Part shown: positions 1-12,485 of the stretch, one piece after another
How positions within the stretch are numbered: position 1 is the stretch's first letter
Layout of the letters: each line of letters begins with the position of its first letter
NCBI GenBank assembly: GCA_022414725.1
Contig: CM039462.1
Location: 130,783,262-130,847,261, forward strand
Source: Microglena sp. YARC
Taxonomy: Eukaryota; Chlorophyta; Chlorophyceae; Chlamydomonadales; Chlamydomonadaceae
Length of the DNA: 64,000 bases
Direction of reading: 5' to 3'
Notes under the pieces: generated by a model
Seen by the model: only the letters and a program-made list of their open reading frames with translations
Databases searched by the model: none
Told to the model about the DNA's origin: nothing
Position numbers and translations under genes: made by a program

Positions 1-155
1 CCGACGGGAGGACCACCCCCGTGGCCATGTCAGCGACAGGTCTCGGAAAATCGAGATCCGAGAATCGCTGCCGCCTGGGCGATAGGTCAGCAAAATATGA
101 AACCAAAGACCCAACTGCCTGCAGGCATGCCTGGGCCAAAATGGCTAGCATCTGA

Positions 156-827
156 GGGTGTGTTTCCACAGAGATTTTCGCGTCCCCGGAAACAAAAAGT
201 AAACCCTCCCCGGTGCCAGGTAGGCAATTTTGTTTCCACAGGGGTTCCCCGGAGTTTCCCTGGAGAATCCCCGGAGTTCCAGGTCGGCAAATCTTCGCGA
301 CAGGTCGTCGAATCTCTACCCCTGGGTATGTTTGAATATTTCGAAATATTTACGGAAAATGTCGGTTAAAAGTACAAAACGGACGATTAAAGACTTTCCC
401 CTGGCTTTCCAGGAGAAAAGTTTCGGGGGAACATGCCGCCCACCCCTGGAGATTTTGGAGTCTTCCCGGAGTCCACATCAGCATTTCCCGGAGTCCACAT
501 CAGCATCCCAGGAGAATCGCCGCAGGGTCGACACACAAAATCGACAAGGCGTGTCATTGTTAGCGTTGTGACAACTTCATCTTTTACTTCACAGCGGCTA
601 TCTCTTTTGTTCTGTCGCTTGGGCTTCCCGTGGATTGGGTTCCAGCAATTGACCTGTCAGCTCAACTGAACCCAACCGACCCCCCCCCGGAGAATCCCGA
701 AGTCCTTCGGGCGAATCAAGGACTTCGGGATTCTCCGGGGATTGTCAGTTGGGTTCAGTTGAGCTGCCAGGTCGACTCCTAGAACCTAATCCACGGGAAG
801 GCCAAAAAGTCCTGTGGAAACACACCC
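156..827. mobile_element. MITE-like element, copy 1
   Basis: Both ends carry a perfect 16 bp terminal inverted repeat, GGGTGTGTTTCCACAG and its complement CTGTGGAAACACACCC. It is flanked by TGA at 153-155 and 828-830. The same site without the element (CTAGCATCTGAGCCCGTCG, single TGA) is present at about 977, 1626, 1804 and 2811, and almost unchanged near 23155, so the TGA is a real 3 bp target duplication. Length 672 bp with no coding capacity. The 3 bp duplication and G-rich terminus resemble PIF/Harbinger-type elements; that family assignment is inference. Confidence 0.8.
623..802. repeat. Long internal hairpin within MITE copy 1
   Basis: Two arms of about 85 bp (623-706 and 717-802) are inverted copies of each other with a few mismatches and a roughly 10 nt loop. 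The innermost part, around GAATCCCGAAGTCCTT and its complement, is perfect. The same hairpin occurs in the copies at 1980-2648 and 3802-4461. It could be a folding structure of the element or the relic of a nested palindromic insertion. Confidence 0.85.
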
Positions 828-1979
828 TGAGCCGTCGCGACGGGAGGACCACCCCCGTGGCCACGTCAGCGACAGGTCTCGGAAAATCGAGATCCGAGAA
901 TCGCTGCCGCCTGGGCGACAGGTCAGCAAAATATGAAACCAAAGACCCAACTGCCTGCAGGCATGCCTGGGCCAAAATGGCTAGCATCTGAGCCCGTCGT
1001 CCGACGGAGGACCACCCCTGTGCCACGTCAGCGACAGGTCTCGACCCCCGTGGCCACGTCAGCGACAGGTCTCGGAAAATCGAGATCCGAAAACGGGTTA
1101 CTCCGTAACGGTTATCCCGAAACCACTGCCCTGGCCACTTCAGCGAACGGCAGTCAGCGAGCGGGCAAGAGTGCGTGAGAGCGCAGGAGAAGGCCAAGGG
1201 AATGCTGCGACGGGGGGAGTTGCATGCGAAGTTATTGACAGGGGCAGCGAAAATTGTGGGAAAGAGTTTGGGCTGACAAAGAGAGGCTTCACCGTTGAAT
1301 ATAGCGGGACTGAGGCAGCGAGCACCGAAAATAGCTGAAGTGCGAAGGAAAATTCGCGTATCATAACGGCTAGGCTCAGGAAATGCAGTGCCAAGCAGCG
1401 CACCAAGCCGGGTAACCTTGGACGGGTGCGGGTGCAGGTGGGTGGTCGGCAGAGAGGCAGTCGTTCCTGTGGCTGCGCCGAACAATCGAGATCCCAGACT
1501 GGCTGCCACCTGGGCGACAGGTCGGCAAGATGTGGAACCAAAACCCCAAGGTGCTAGGCCAAAAGGGGTCGACCACGCGCCGGGCACACGCTAAACCGCT
1601 GACATGCTACTTTATATAATAAGACTAGCATCTGAGCCCGTCGTCCCGACGGGCGGACCACCCCCGTGGCCACGTCAGCGACAGGTCACAGAAAATCGAG
1701 ATCCGAAACCACTGAAACCAAAAGCCCAACCGCCTGGGCCAAAAAGGCTAAACCATATCACGGCCATGCTACTTTATATAATAAGATATATCCATATATT
1801 ATACTAGCATCTGAGCCCGTCGTCCCGACGGGAGGACCACCCCCGTGGCCATGTCAGCGACAGGTCTCGGAAAATCGAGATCCGAGAATCGCTGCCGCCT
1901 GGGCGACAGGTCAGCAAAATATGAAACCAAAGACCCAACTGCCTGCAGGCATGCCTGGGCCAAAATGGCTAGCATCTGA

Positions 1980-2648
1980 GGGTGTGTTTCCACAGAGATT
2001 TTCGCGTCCCCGGAAACAAAAAGTAAACCCTCCCCGGTGCCAGGTAGGCAATTTTGTTTCCACAGGGGTTCCCCGGAGTCTCCCTGGAGAATCCCCGGAG
2101 TTCCAGGTCGGCAAATCTTCGCGACAGGTCGTCGAATCTCTACCCCTGGGTATGTTTGAATATTTCGAAATATTTACGGAAAAATGACGGTTAAAAGTAC
2201 AAAACGGACGATTAAAGACTTTCCCTGGCTTTCCAGGAGAAAAGTTTCGGGGGAACATGCCGCCCACCCCTGGAGATTTCGGAGTCTCCCCGGAGTCCAC
2301 ATCAGCATTTCCCGGAGTCCACATCAGCATCCCAGGAGAATCGCCGCAGGGTCGACACACAAAATCGACAAGGCGTGTCATTGTTAGCGTTGTGACAACT
2401 TCATCTTTTACTTCACAGCGGCTATCTCTTTTGTTCTGTCGCTTGGGCTTCCCGTGGATTGGGTTCCAGCAATTGACCTGTCAGCTCACTGAACCCAACC
2501 GACCCCCCCCGGAGAATCCCGAAGTCCTTCGGGCGAATCAAGGACTTCGGATTCTCCGGGGATTGTCAGTTGGGTTCAGTTGAGCTGCCAGGTCGACTCC
2601 TGGAACCTAATCCACGGGAAGGCCAAAAAGTCCTGTGGAAACACACCC
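1980..2648. mobile_element. MITE-like element, copy 2
   Basis: Same terminal inverted repeats as the copy at 156-827, with TGA at 1977-1979 and 2649-2651. Length 669 bp. It sits at the same position in the tandem unit, so it was multiplied with the array rather than inserted independently. Confidence 0.8.
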
Positions 2649-3801
2649 TGAGCCCGTCGTCCCGACGGGAGGACCACCCCGTGGCCACGTCAGCGACAGG
2701 TCTCGGAAAATCGAGATCCGAGAATCGCTGCCGCCTGGGCGACAGGTCAGCAAAATATGAAACCAAAGACCCAACTGCCTGCAGGCATGCCTGGCCAAAA
2801 TGGCTAGCATCTGAGCCCGTCGTCCCCGACGGGAGGACCACCCCTGTGGCCACGTCAGCGACAGGTCTCGACCACCGTGGCCACGTCAGCGACAGGTCTC
2901 GGAAAATCGAGATCCGAAAACGGGTTACTCCGTAACGGGTTATCCCGAAACCACTGCCCCTGGCCACTTCAGCGAACGGCAGTCAGCGAGCGGGCAAGAG
3001 TGCGTGAGAGCGCAGGAGAAGGCCAAGGGAATGCTGCGACGGGGGAGTTGCATGCGAAGTTATTGACAGGGCAGCGAAAATTGTGGGAAAGAGTTTTGGG
3101 CTGACCAAAGAGAGGCTTCACCGTTGAATATAGCGGGACTGAGGCAGAGCGAGCACCGAAAATAGCTGAAGTGCGAAGGAAAATTCGCGTATCATAACGG
3201 CTAGGCTCAGGAAATGCAGTGCCAAGCAGCGCACCAAGCCGGTAACCTTGGACGGGTGCGGGTGCAGTGGGTGGTCGGCAGAGAGGCAGTCGTTCCTGTG
3301 GCTGCGCGAACAATCGAGATCCCAGACTGGCTGCCACCTGGGCGACAGGTCGGCAAGATGTTGGGAACCAAAACCCCAAGGTGCTAGCCAAAAGGGGTCG
3401 ACACGCGCCGGGCACACGCGTAAACGCTGACATGCTACTTTATATAATAAGACTAGCATCTGAGCCCGTCGTCCCGACGGCGGACACCCCGTGGCCAGTC
3501 AGGCGACAGGTCACAGAAAATCGAGATCCGAAACCACTGAAACCAAAAGCCCAACCGCCTGGGCCAAAAAGGCTAAACCATATCACGGCCATGCTACTTT
3601 ATATAATAAGATATATCCATATATTATACTAGCATCTGAGCCGTCGTCCGACGGGAGGACCACCCCCGTGGCCATGTCAGCACAGGTCTCGGAAAATCGA
3701 GATCCGAGAATCGCTGCCGCCTGGGCGACAGGTCAGCAAAATATGAAACCAAAGACCCAACTGCCTGCAGGCATGCCTGGGCCAAAATGGCTAGCATCTG
3801 A

Positions 3802-4461
3802 GGGTGTGTTTCCACAGAGATTTTCGCGTCCCCGGAAACAAAAAGTAAACCCTCCCCGGTGCCAGGTAGGCAATTTTGTTTCCAGGAGTCTCCCTGGAGA
3901 ATCCCCGGAGTTCCAGGTCGGCAAATCTTCGCGACAGGTCGTCGAATCTCTACCCCTGGGTATGTTTGAATATTTCGAAATATTTACGGAAAATGACGGT
4001 TAAAAGTACAAAACGGACGATTAAAGACTTTCCCCTGGCTTTCCAGGAGAAAAGTTTCGGGGGAACATGCCGCCCACCCCTGGAGATTTCGGAGTCTCCC
4101 CGGAGTCCACATCAGCATTTCCCGGAGTCCACATCAGCATCCCAGGAGAATCGCCGCAGGGTCGACACACAAAATCGACAAGGCGTGTCATTGTTAGCGT
4201 TGTGACAACTTCATCTTTTACTTCACAGCGGCTATCTCTTTTGTTCTGTCGCTTGGGCTTCCCGTGGATTGGGTTCCAGCAATTGACCTGTCAGCTCAAC
4301 TGAACCCAACCGACCCCCCCCCGGAGAATCCCGAAGTCCTTCGGGCGAATCAAGGACTTCGGGATTCTCCGGGGATTGTCAGTTGGGTTCAGTTGAGCTG
4401 CCAGGTCGACTCCTGGAACCTAATCCACGGGAAGGCCAAAAAGTCCTGTGGAAACACACCC
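3802..4461. mobile_element. MITE-like element, copy 3
   Basis: Same ends, with TGA at 3799-3801 and 4462-4464. Length 660 bp; it lacks about 13 bp near 3883 that the other copies have (the CAGGGGTTCCCCGG part). Confidence 0.8.
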
Positions 4462-4741
4462 TGAGCCCGTCGTCCCGACGGGAGGACCACCCCCGTGGCC
4501 ACGTCAGCGACAGGTCTCGGAAAATCGAGATCCTATAGATACAGGCGGGAAACGGACTGGAAACAGGTGTAGAAGGGGGGGCGGCCCGGACTGTCCGCGG
4601 ACTAGTCAAACGGCCAGAATCCCAGAAAGGCAGTCCGGACATCATCCAAACTTCCATATGACTCTGAAGCCCTATTTTTCGTAATTTCTCTATTTTTCTC
4701 TATTATCCCCTTTTTAAGCAATCAATTCGCCAGACGAAGTA

Positions 4742-4891
4742 ATGGAGGGCTCGGGGCTAGTTCGCGACGATGGAGCTGTGAAGAATGCTGATTTGAGCTG
4801 GGAAGAGATTCAGGAGCTTGGCGAGGCAAAAGCGAAGACTAAGCGGGCTTCCACTGTCGCTGCTTACGAGTCCCGCTTGGGGAAGATCAAG
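4742..4891 (+). CDS. Candidate first exon, unknown product
   Basis: An ATG at 4742 opens a 50-codon frame ending exactly at AAG|GTATGT, a good donor in phase 0. The peptide starts MEGSGLVRDDGAVKNADLSW and ends in a basic, amphipathic stretch (STVAAYESRLGKIK). That stretch is reminiscent of the N-terminal core-binding segment of tyrosine recombinases, but it is too short to assign. A noisy, frame-broken copy lies near 15510-15600. No downstream exon was found before the minisatellite. It could equally be a fragment of a mobile element. Confidence 0.35.
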
Positions 4892-4959
4892 GTATGTTCG
4901 TCGTTCGAATTTTAAGTTCAAGTTTCTGCTCGACAATCTTCACAACAACCTCACTGGCC

Positions 4960-5640
4960 ACGTCATCTGGACGAGCATGCTTTTGGGCGATGATTATGCA
5001 TGGGTGTTTGTGGAGTGACTCACATGCATGTCGTGGGCAGGAGGCATGCATGTGTGCGAAGGGACTTGCATGCATGTGGGTGGCGTGCAGCACTGAAGTG
5101 GAGGGAAGTGCATGCATTTGGGAGATAATTAGGCATGGGTGTTTGTGGAGGGACATGCATGCTTGTGGTAGGTAGGAGGTATGCATGTGTGTGAAGGGAC
5201 GTGCATGCATGTGCATGGTGGTGGGGATGCAATCATGAACTTGGGTGGAGGGACGTGCTTGCATGCAGGGCAGGGAAGCATACATGTTGTAGGGACGTGC
5301 ATACACGTGGGGGCATGCAGCAATGCACTTGGGTGGAGGGACATGCATGCCTTTGGGGGTTGATTAGGCATGGGCGTTTGTGGAGGGACGTGCATGCAAG
5401 TGGAGGGCAGGAGGCATGCATGTGTGCGAAGGGACGTGCATGCACGTGGGTGGCATGCAGCCATGTGCGTGGGTGGAGGACGTGCATGCATTTGGGGGAT
5501 GCAGCCATGTACTTGGGTGGAGGGACGTGCATGCATGTGGAGGGCAAGAGGCATGCATGTGTGCGAAGGGACGTGACTGCATGTGGTGGGGATGCAGCCA
5601 TGTACTCGGGTGGAGGGACGTGCATGGAGGAGGTGGAGGA
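4960..5640. repeat. CATGCATG-rich minisatellite
   Basis: Degenerate tandem repeats of about 70-110 bp built from GGGACGTGCATGCATGTGG, GGCAGGAGGCATGCATG and TTAGGCATGGGTGTTTGTGGAG. Alternating purine-pyrimidine GCATGC is present in almost every unit. Several open frames cross it on both strands, all of them Cys/His/Met-rich repeats produced by the DNA repeat. Confidence 0.85.
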
Positions 5641-5662
5641 CAGAACCAACACTCTCTCTTTT

Positions 5663-5688
5663 ACACACACACACACACACACACACAC
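5663..5688. repeat. (AC)n microsatellite
   Basis: Uninterrupted AC dinucleotides. An interrupted counterpart lies at about 17339-17362 in the noisy copy. Confidence 0.9.
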
Positions 5689-5929
5689 TATGACTGCTCC
5701 AGCACCATCATCACTCTCGCATCCACCCAACCACTCACACACTAACATCCATGTATTACATTATCATGTGAACTTGGTCTTGCCTACCCCCCCCACTCTC
5801 CCACCTGTTGTTAACGTTACCCCCAGAAATAGCCAAACCCTGGAGTAGTGGAGTCACAATTAGCCCGCCCTAAAGTCATTGTTAGCCACGATTAGCCCAC
5901 CCTGGAGTAACAATGATCAAACTGTGCTG

Positions 5930-6085
5930 CTATGTTGTGCTGATCTGTGCTGCTGTGTTGTGCTGAACAAGGCTGCTGTGCTGTGCTGAATTGTGCTGCT
6001 GTGTTGTGCTGAACTGTGCTGCTGTGTTGTGCTGACCTGTGCTGTGCTCTGAACTGTGCTGCTGTGTTGTGCTGCTGTGCTAAAA
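5930..6085. repeat. TGTGCTGCTG tandem repeats
   Basis: Short degenerate repeats of the form CTGTGCTGCTGTGTTGTGCTGA. A degraded counterpart lies at about 17690-17920. No gene is visible between 5700 and 6540. Confidence 0.8.
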
Positions 6086-6544
6086 ACTAAAAATCAAACA
6101 AAGTAACATGTACGTGTAACATAAATCTTCAAACTTACAATGTTTCGATACTTTTTTTCATTTGAGGAGCCTGCAGGTAAGTATGATCAAGATCCCATGC
6201 TTAATGATGATGATTGCGTCTCCCTAGTGCCCGCCTGTATACACATCTGGCGCTAGTCTGAGTCCATGTTATACCAAAGAGAGAGAAAGATTTTGTGTGT
6301 TTGTGGGTGATTGGGGGGGGGGGGGGGGCTGCATGTATGTGTTTAAGTGAGTAAGTTTTGCGATTGTTGATATGGAAGACTTATGTATTACACCACCATC
6401 ATGCAGTGGCACATCCAGAGGTGACGGCTGGGTGGCCGCTTTGTCTGGCAAAGAGTTTTTGCTTTTGCAGAAAGCATTGCAGACGGGCGCCGGCACCATG
6501 CCAAAGCATCACCAGTATAGTTCTTGTGTTAAGGACTAGGGTGC

Positions 6545-9500
6545 ATCTGTGTTCAGAGGATGGGGGGGAGCTGTGTTTCAGTGAAGTGGGGGGGTGGGGG
6601 GGCAGCTGTGGTTCAGTGCACCTGTGGTGCTTTGGGTGGGGCGGATGGGGGCAGCTGAGGTTCAGTGCACCTGTGGTTCAGTGGGGTGGGTGGGTGGGGG
6701 GGCAGCTGTGCTTCAGTGCACCTGTGGTTCAGTGGGGTGGGGGGGTGGGGGAGGGCAGCTGTGCTTTCAGTGCACCTGTGTTCAGTGGGGGCGGTGAGGG
6801 GGGGGGGGGGGTGTGCTTGTGTGTGGGGAGTGCAGCTGAGGTTCAGTGCACCTGGTTTCAGTGGGGTGGGGGGGGGGGGGGGCAGCTGTGCTTCAGTGCA
6901 CCTGTGGTTCAGGGGTGGGGTGATGGGGGGGGGGTGCAGCTGAAGCGTTCAGTGCACCTTGTGGTTCAGGGGTGGGTGGGGGTATGGGGTGGGGGGGGCA
7001 GCTGGGTTCAGTGCACCTGTGGTTCAGCTGGGTGGTGGGTGGGGGCAGCTGTGCTTCAGTGCACCTGTGGTTCAGTGGTGGGGCGGAATGGGGGCGGCAG
7101 CTGAGGTTCAGTGCACCTGTGGTTCAGTGGGGTGGGGGTGGTGGGGGTTCAGCTTGTAGTTCAGTGCACCTGTGGTTCAGGTGTTCGTGTGTGGTGTGGG
7201 GCTCAGTGTGGTGTTAGATGTGTTGGGGGGGGGCAGCTGAGGTTCACTGCACCTGTGGTTCAGTGGCGGGGTGGGGGGCAGCTGTGCTTCAGTGCTGGAT
7301 CAGTGCAGCAGGCACCTGTGTTCAGTGGGTGGGGTGGGGGGCAGCTGAGGTTCAGTGCACCTTTGTGGTTCAAGTGGGGTGGGGGGGTGTGAGGCTGCAG
7401 TGCACCTTCAGTGGGGCAGTGGTGGGCTGAGGTTTCCAGTGCGCACTGTGCGTGTCAGTGGTGGGGTGTGCTGTGCTTCAGTGCACCTGTAGGTTCAGTG
7501 GGCACTAGGTCAGCAGTGGGGTGTGCGAGTGGGCGGGGGCAGTGGGTGGGCTGGGCACTGGGGGGTGGGCTGGCACCTTGGCAGTGGTGGTTTTTTGGTG
7601 TGTTGGGGTGGTGTGCTTGTTCAGTGGGGGGGGGGCACCTGTGCTTCATGTGGGGTTGGTTCAGGGGTGGGATGGGTGGTTGTGTGAGGTGGGTTCAGTG
7701 TGGGTGTGGCGGGACCTGTGTCAGTCCACTGTGTTCGGGGGGGGCAGCTTTCTTCAGTGCACCTGTGTTCAGCTGTCAGGCAACTTGTGTGGGGGTGTGG
7801 CGTGGGGCAGCTGTGGTTCAGTGCACCAGTTCAGTGGGGTTGGAGGGGGCAGCTGGTTGTCACCTGTGGTTCAGTGGGGGGGGGGGTGGGGGGGGCAGCT
7901 GAGGTCAGTGCACCTGTGGTTCAGTGGGTGGGTGGGGGTGGGGGGGGCAGCTGTGCTTCAGTGCACCTGTGGTTCAGTGGTGGCGGGGTGGGGGCAGCTG
8001 AGGTTCAGTGCACCTGTGGTTCAGTGGGGGGTGGGGGGCAGCTGTGCTTCAGTGCACTGTGTTCAGTGAGGTGGCGGGGGGCAGCTGAGTTCAGTGCACC
8101 TGTGGTTCAGTGGGGTGGGGGGGGTGGGGGGGCAGCTGAGGTTCAGTGCACCTGTGGTTCAGTGGGCGGGGTGGGGGGCAGCTGTGCTTCAGTGCACCTG
8201 TGGTTCAGTGGGGGTGATTGTGGTGGGGGGGGGGGGCACTGAGTTCAGTGCACCTTGTTCAGCGGGGCAGCTGTGCACCTTAGTTTAGTGTCGGGGGTGT
8301 ATTGGATGGTGGGGGGGGCAGCTGTTCATGCACTGTGTTCGTGGGGTCACGGGATGGGGGGGGCAGTGGAGTAAGGGGTGGGGGGGTGGGGCAGCTGTGC
8401 TTCAGTGCACTGTGGTTCAGTGGGGTGGGGCGGGGAATGGGGGGGGGGGCAGCTAGGTTCAGTGCACCTCTGTGGTTCCAGGGGTGGGGCGGTACTGGTG
8501 TGGTGGGGGGGGGGGGGCAGCTGTGCTTCAAGTGCAGCTGTGGTTTTCAGTGGGTGGGGGGGGTGGGGGGGCAGCTGTGCTTCAGTGCAACTGTGGTTCG
8601 TGGGGTGGGGTGGGGTGTGTGTGTGTGTTGTGGGGGGGGGGGGTTGCAGCTGAGGTTCAGTGCACCTGTGGTTCAGTGGGGTGGGGGCGGTGGGGGGGCA
8701 GCTTGAGGCTTCAGTGGACCTCTGGTTCTGGGGGAGTGCGTGTGTGGATCGCTGGGGGGGGGCGGCGGCAAGCTGTGCTTCAGTCACCTGTGGTTCAGTG
8801 GGGTGGGGGGGGGGGGAGGGGGGGCAGCCTGAGGTTCAGGTGCATCCTGTGGTTCAGAGGGGTGGGCGGTGTTGGTGTGGGCAAGGGGGGGTGGGTTCAG
8901 GGGGCGCTGTGCTTCAGTGACCTGCTGGTTCAGCTGGGAGAGTGGGGCGGCATGGGAGGGGGCAGCTTGATTGCTTCAGTGCACCTGTTGGTCCCTGTGG
9001 GTTTTTTTTGTCCAGTGGGGTGGGGGGGCAGCTTGAGTTCAGTGTGTGTGTGTGGGGGGGGGGGGGGCAGCTGAGGTTCAGTGCACTGTGGTTCAGTGGG
9101 GTGGGGGGGGTGGGGGGGAGGCTTATGCTGTGGTTGTGGGGTGGGGGGGTGGGGGGGGAGTGTGCTTCAGTGCAACTGTGTTCAGTGGGTGGGGCGGATG
9201 GGGGGGAGCTGAGGTTTAGTCCTGTGGTTCAGAGGGTGGGGGTGGGGTGGGGGCAGCTGGTTGGGTTAGTGCACTGTGGTAGTGGGGGGGCGGATGGGGG
9301 GGGCAGCTGAGGTTTTCAGTGAGCCTGTGGTTTCAGTGGGTGGGGTGGGTGGGGGGGGCAAGCTGTGCTTCAGTGCCTGTGGTTCAGTGGGGTGGCGGGG
9401 GTGGGGGGGGGAGCTGTGCTTTCAGTCACCTGTGGGTTCAGTGGGTGGGGTGTTGTGTGTGTGTGGGGGGGGTGCAAGCTGAGGTTAGTCACCTTGTGGG

Positions 9501-10053
9501 TTCGTGGGGTGGGGGGGGGGGGTGGGGGGGGGCGTGTGCTTCGTGCCCTTGGTTTCAGTGGGGTGGGTGTGTGGCTGAGTGTGGGGGGGGTGCAGCTGAG
9601 GTTTTAGTTACTGTGGTTCAGTGGGGGTGGGGGGGGTGGGAGGGGGGCTGAGGTTCAGTGCATGTGGTTCAGTGGGGTGGGGGGTGGAGGGGGCAGCTGT
9701 GCTCAGGTGCACTGTGGTTCAGTGGGGTGGGGGGATGGGGGGGAGCTGAGGTTCAGCTGACTGTGGTTCAGGGGTGGGGGTGGGGTGGGGCCGCTGTGCT
9801 TGCAAGTGCACTTGGTTCTGGGGGGGGCGGATGGGGGGGCAGTGAGGTTAGTACCTGTGTCGTGGGTGGGGTTGGGTGGGGGGGCCTGTGTTCAGTGCAG
9901 CCTGTGGTTAGTGGGGTGGGGGGGGTGGGGGGGGGCAGTGTGCTTCGTGTACCCTGTGGTTCAATGGGGTGGGGTGTGTGTGGGGGGGGGGGGGGGGGTG
10001 CAGCTGAAGGTTCAGTGCACTGTGGGTTAGTGGGGGGGGGGGGGGGGGGGGGG

Positions 10054-10130
<77 letters not shown>

Positions 10131-11468
10131 GTGGCTTAGTGATGTGGTTCATTGTGGGGGTGGGTGTGTTTGTTTGTGTGTGTGTGGGGGGGGGGGTGAG
10201 GTTTAGTGACTGTGGTTAGTGGGGTGGGGGGGGTGGGGGGGGCAGCTGAGGTTAGTGCATGTGTTTGTGTGGGGGGGGGGGTGGGGGGGAGCTGTGTTCT
10301 CACCTGTGGTTCAGTGGGGTGGGGCGGATGGGGGGGGAGTGAGGTTGTGCACCTGTGGTTCCAGAGGGGTGGGGTGGGGTGGGGGGCAGGTGGTTAGTGA
10401 TGTGTTGTTCAGTGGTGTGGGGGCGGATGGGGGGGGCAGTGTGGCTTTCAGATGATGTGTTCGTGGTGGGTGGGTGGGGGGGGCGGGCGGTGGTTAGTCA
10501 TTGGTTCGTGGTGGGCGGAATGGGGGGGAGTGGGTTAGTGCACTGTGGTTTTCAGATTGGGGTTGGGGTGGGGTGGGGAGCTGGTTGGTTTCAGTGATGT
10601 GTTAGTGGGTGGGGGATGAGGGGGGGCGTGTGGTTAGTGTGTGGTTAGTGGGTTGCGGTGGGGTGGGGCTGTGTTCTGCCCGTGTGGTTGTGGGGTGGGG
10701 GTGGGGGGGAGTGAGGTTAGTGGATTGTGTTAGTGGGTAGGGGTGGGTTGGGGGGTGTGGTTAGTGATGTGTTCGTGGGGTGGGGCCGGCTGGGGGGTGG
10801 TTTGCAGTGGTTAGGGGGTGGGGGGGGGTGGGGGGGGGGTGGGGGGGGGGCGCTTTGGTTCAGTGACCGACTGGTGTTCAATGTGGTGGGTGGGGGGGTC
10901 CGTGGGGGGAGCTTGCTTTCCAGGTTGAGTTTACCTTGTGGTCTTCAGGGTGGGGTGGGGTGTGTGTGTGTGTGGGGGGGTGGGCAGAATGAGGTTTATT
11001 GATGTGGTTTCAGTTGGGGTGGGGGTGGGGTGGGGGAGATGAGGTCAGTGATGTGGTTGTGGGGTGGGGGGTGGGGGAGTGTTGCCTTAGTACTGCTGTT
11101 CGTGGGTGGTGCGGTGGGGGGCAGTGAGGTTTGCATGTGGGTTTAGGGTGGGGTGGGGTGGGGGAGCGCTGTGGTTAGTCAACCTGTGGTTAGTTTTGGG
11201 GGGATGGGGGGGCAGTGAGTTTTTGTCTGGTGGTGTGGGGGTGGGGGGGGGTTTGGGGGGGGAGTGTGTTCAGTGACTGTGGTTTAGTGGGGTGGGGGGG
11301 TGGGGTGCGGGGGCGCGTGAGGTTAGTGATGTGGTTCAGGTGCCTGTGTTGTGGGTGGGGGGGGGGGGGGTGGGCGCTGTGGTCTAGTGGGTGGGGGTTG
11401 GGGGGCAGCTGAGTTCAGTCACCTGTGGTTCAGTGGGGGGGCTAGGGCTGGGGGGGCAGCTGGCGTAT
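6545..11468. repeat. G-rich minisatellite, block 1
   Basis: Units of roughly 55-70 bp read GGCAGCTGTGCTTCAGTGCA then CCTGTGGTTCAGTGGGGTGG, followed by variable G runs. Early units (6545-9000) are well conserved. From about 9100 onwards bases drop out at random until the motif is barely readable near 11400, which looks like declining base-call quality. Open frames here encode only Gly/Val/Cys/Trp repeats. Confidence 0.9.
10032..10127. repeat. About 96 nt G homopolymer
   Basis: Only one A (10056) interrupts the run. A homopolymer this long inside a noisy section is likely unreliable in length. Confidence 0.85.
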
Positions 11469-11485
11469 CTCTCTCTTTTTTTTTT

Positions 11486-12485
11486 NNNNNNNNNNNNNNN
11501 NNNNNNNNNNNNNNNNNNNNNNNNNNNNNNNNNNNNNNNNNNNNNNNNNNNNNNNNNNNNNNNNNNNNNNNNNNNNNNNNNNNNNNNNNNNNNNNNNNNN
11601 NNNNNNNNNNNNNNNNNNNNNNNNNNNNNNNNNNNNNNNNNNNNNNNNNNNNNNNNNNNNNNNNNNNNNNNNNNNNNNNNNNNNNNNNNNNNNNNNNNNN
11701 NNNNNNNNNNNNNNNNNNNNNNNNNNNNNNNNNNNNNNNNNNNNNNNNNNNNNNNNNNNNNNNNNNNNNNNNNNNNNNNNNNNNNNNNNNNNNNNNNNNN
11801 NNNNNNNNNNNNNNNNNNNNNNNNNNNNNNNNNNNNNNNNNNNNNNNNNNNNNNNNNNNNNNNNNNNNNNNNNNNNNNNNNNNNNNNNNNNNNNNNNNNN
11901 NNNNNNNNNNNNNNNNNNNNNNNNNNNNNNNNNNNNNNNNNNNNNNNNNNNNNNNNNNNNNNNNNNNNNNNNNNNNNNNNNNNNNNNNNNNNNNNNNNNN
12001 NNNNNNNNNNNNNNNNNNNNNNNNNNNNNNNNNNNNNNNNNNNNNNNNNNNNNNNNNNNNNNNNNNNNNNNNNNNNNNNNNNNNNNNNNNNNNNNNNNNN
12101 NNNNNNNNNNNNNNNNNNNNNNNNNNNNNNNNNNNNNNNNNNNNNNNNNNNNNNNNNNNNNNNNNNNNNNNNNNNNNNNNNNNNNNNNNNNNNNNNNNNN
12201 NNNNNNNNNNNNNNNNNNNNNNNNNNNNNNNNNNNNNNNNNNNNNNNNNNNNNNNNNNNNNNNNNNNNNNNNNNNNNNNNNNNNNNNNNNNNNNNNNNNN
12301 NNNNNNNNNNNNNNNNNNNNNNNNNNNNNNNNNNNNNNNNNNNNNNNNNNNNNNNNNNNNNNNNNNNNNNNNNNNNNNNNNNNNNNNNNNNNNNNNNNNN
12401 NNNNNNNNNNNNNNNNNNNNNNNNNNNNNNNNNNNNNNNNNNNNNNNNNNNNNNNNNNNNNNNNNNNNNNNNNNNNNNNNNNNNN
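11486..12485. other. Assembly gap, exactly 1000 N
   Basis: The run of N is exactly 1000 bases, a usual placeholder length rather than a measured distance. Open frames that read through it are meaningless. Confidence 0.98.

Larger units (their letters stand above)
1..4532. repeat. Tandem array of a 1.82 kb unit, about 2.5 copies
   Basis: The sequence starting at 1 recurs at about 1825 and 3648, a period of 1823-1824 bp, and stops abruptly at 4532. Each unit contains several shorter related blocks that begin near CTAGCATCTGAGCCCGTCG and carry the hairpin CCCGTCG-TCC-CGACGGG. It also holds a MITE-like insertion and a 450 bp segment (about 1140-1590 in unit 1) without a clear reading frame. Units differ mainly by single-base indels. 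Open frames here are neither conserved between units nor recognisable, so I treat the array as non-coding. Confidence 0.9.

Noticed and set aside
745..1587. 280-codon minus-strand frame in the 1.82 kb unit
   Set aside because: It is not preserved in the next unit, where indels shift it, and it shows no recognisable domain.
4887..5848. Overlapping Cys/His/Met-rich frames on both strands
   Set aside because: Generated by the CATGCATG minisatellite; no start context, splice sites or conserved motif.
6358..11412. Many Gly/Val/Cys/Trp-rich open frames on plus
   Set aside because: They are translations of the G-rich minisatellite; all three frames give similar low-complexity peptides and the sequence is error-prone.
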